NCBI GenBank assembly: GCA_910577935.1
Contig: CAJTOT010000047.1
Coordinates: 1 to 23,242 of the forward strand
DNA from: an uncultured Hungatella sp.
Lineage (GTDB): Bacteria > Bacillota > Clostridia > Lachnospirales > Lachnospiraceae
Direction: 5' to 3'
DNA length: 23,242 nucleotides
The position numbers were made by a program, and so were the translations under genes. Positions 23,133 through 23,242 of this stretch are shown piece by piece. Positions within the stretch are counted from its first letter, which is position 1. Each line of letters opens with the position of its first letter. The notes beneath the pieces are model-generated. The model saw only the letters and a program-made list of their open reading frames with translations, was not told the DNA's origin and ran no database searches.

Positions 23133-23242
23133 CAGGAGGTGGATGTGGGTAACCGGATTTTAAGATATGAAAACAAAGCAGATAGGGATATCTGCCTGCG
23201 GAATGGTATGTGATATGTGAGGTTATGCAATCAGAGGTTTTA
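23133..23242 (+). other. Non-coding or leader sequence at the window edge
   Basis: AGGAGG (23134-23139) is a perfect ribosome site, but the frames it could serve are tiny: ATG 23143 gives six codons, and GTG 23145 gives 22 codons ending at TGA 23211-23213 (product starting MGNRILRYENKADRDICLRN). A third hairpin, GCAGATA/TATCTGC around GGGA, spans 23178-23195. No recognised gene begins before the window ends; ATG 23225 opens a frame that runs off the edge. Confidence 0.3.

Noticed and set aside
23133..23242. 5' end of a group II intron after the Wadjet terminator
   Set aside because: Terminator-adjacent insertion suggested it, but I cannot find a convincing intron 5' boundary or domain structure in the 110 bp available.

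Overview
The window looks like chromosome of a gut-type Bacillota, most likely Lachnospiraceae (Clostridium cluster XIVa). The signs are GC-rich coding sequence full of AGG/GGA and CTG/GTG codons, strong AGGAGG-type ribosome sites, Gram-positive Opp/Ami-type peptide transport ATPases, a lipoprotein binding protein and a JetA-family Wadjet cluster. Every gene I support is on the + strand. No rRNA, tRNA or CRISPR array was seen.

Region 1 (1 to about 1711) is the right-hand end of a Tn916/Tn1549-type integrative conjugative element. It holds the 3' end of an excisionase gene, a tyrosine integrase, and about 180 bp of AT-rich terminal sequence with inverted and direct repeats. It is visibly more AT-rich than what follows. 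It ends against the start codon of a low-molecular-weight protein tyrosine phosphatase gene, whose first codons form an AT-rich palindrome that is a plausible insertion target.

Region 2 (1712-6235) is a tight run: phosphatase, MacB/Bce-type ABC ATPase, a miniature FtsX-like permease, a Gfo/Idh/MocA oxidoreductase with an altered catalytic motif, then a LysR regulator. Several genes overlap by 4 bp. The gap after lysR (6236-6625) holds an inverted repeat with a T-N11-A core, a strong sigma-A-type promoter placed so that the repeat sits near -65, and a long leader hairpin. This suggests LysR control of the next block.

Region 3 (6626-16167) is a peptide-uptake locus: a leaderless class-C beta-lactamase-fold serine hydrolase, a small DUF3899-like membrane protein, a lipoprotein peptide-binding protein, a hairpin terminator/attenuator, two permeases, two ATPases, and a leaderless CapA-family metallo-phosphoesterase-fold protein. 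Both enzymes lack export signals, so they probably act in the cytosol on what the transporter imports. This is the best candidate here for an undescribed catabolic pathway.

Region 4 (16323-23096), set off by a strong terminator and served by its own extended -10 promoter, is a complete four-gene Wadjet anti-plasmid system (jetA-jetB-jetC-jetD), with successive genes overlapping by 4, 20 and 8 bp. The SMC-like ATPase and the Toprim nuclease keep all the key motifs I can read. Three short hairpins and very short open frames follow it to the window edge.
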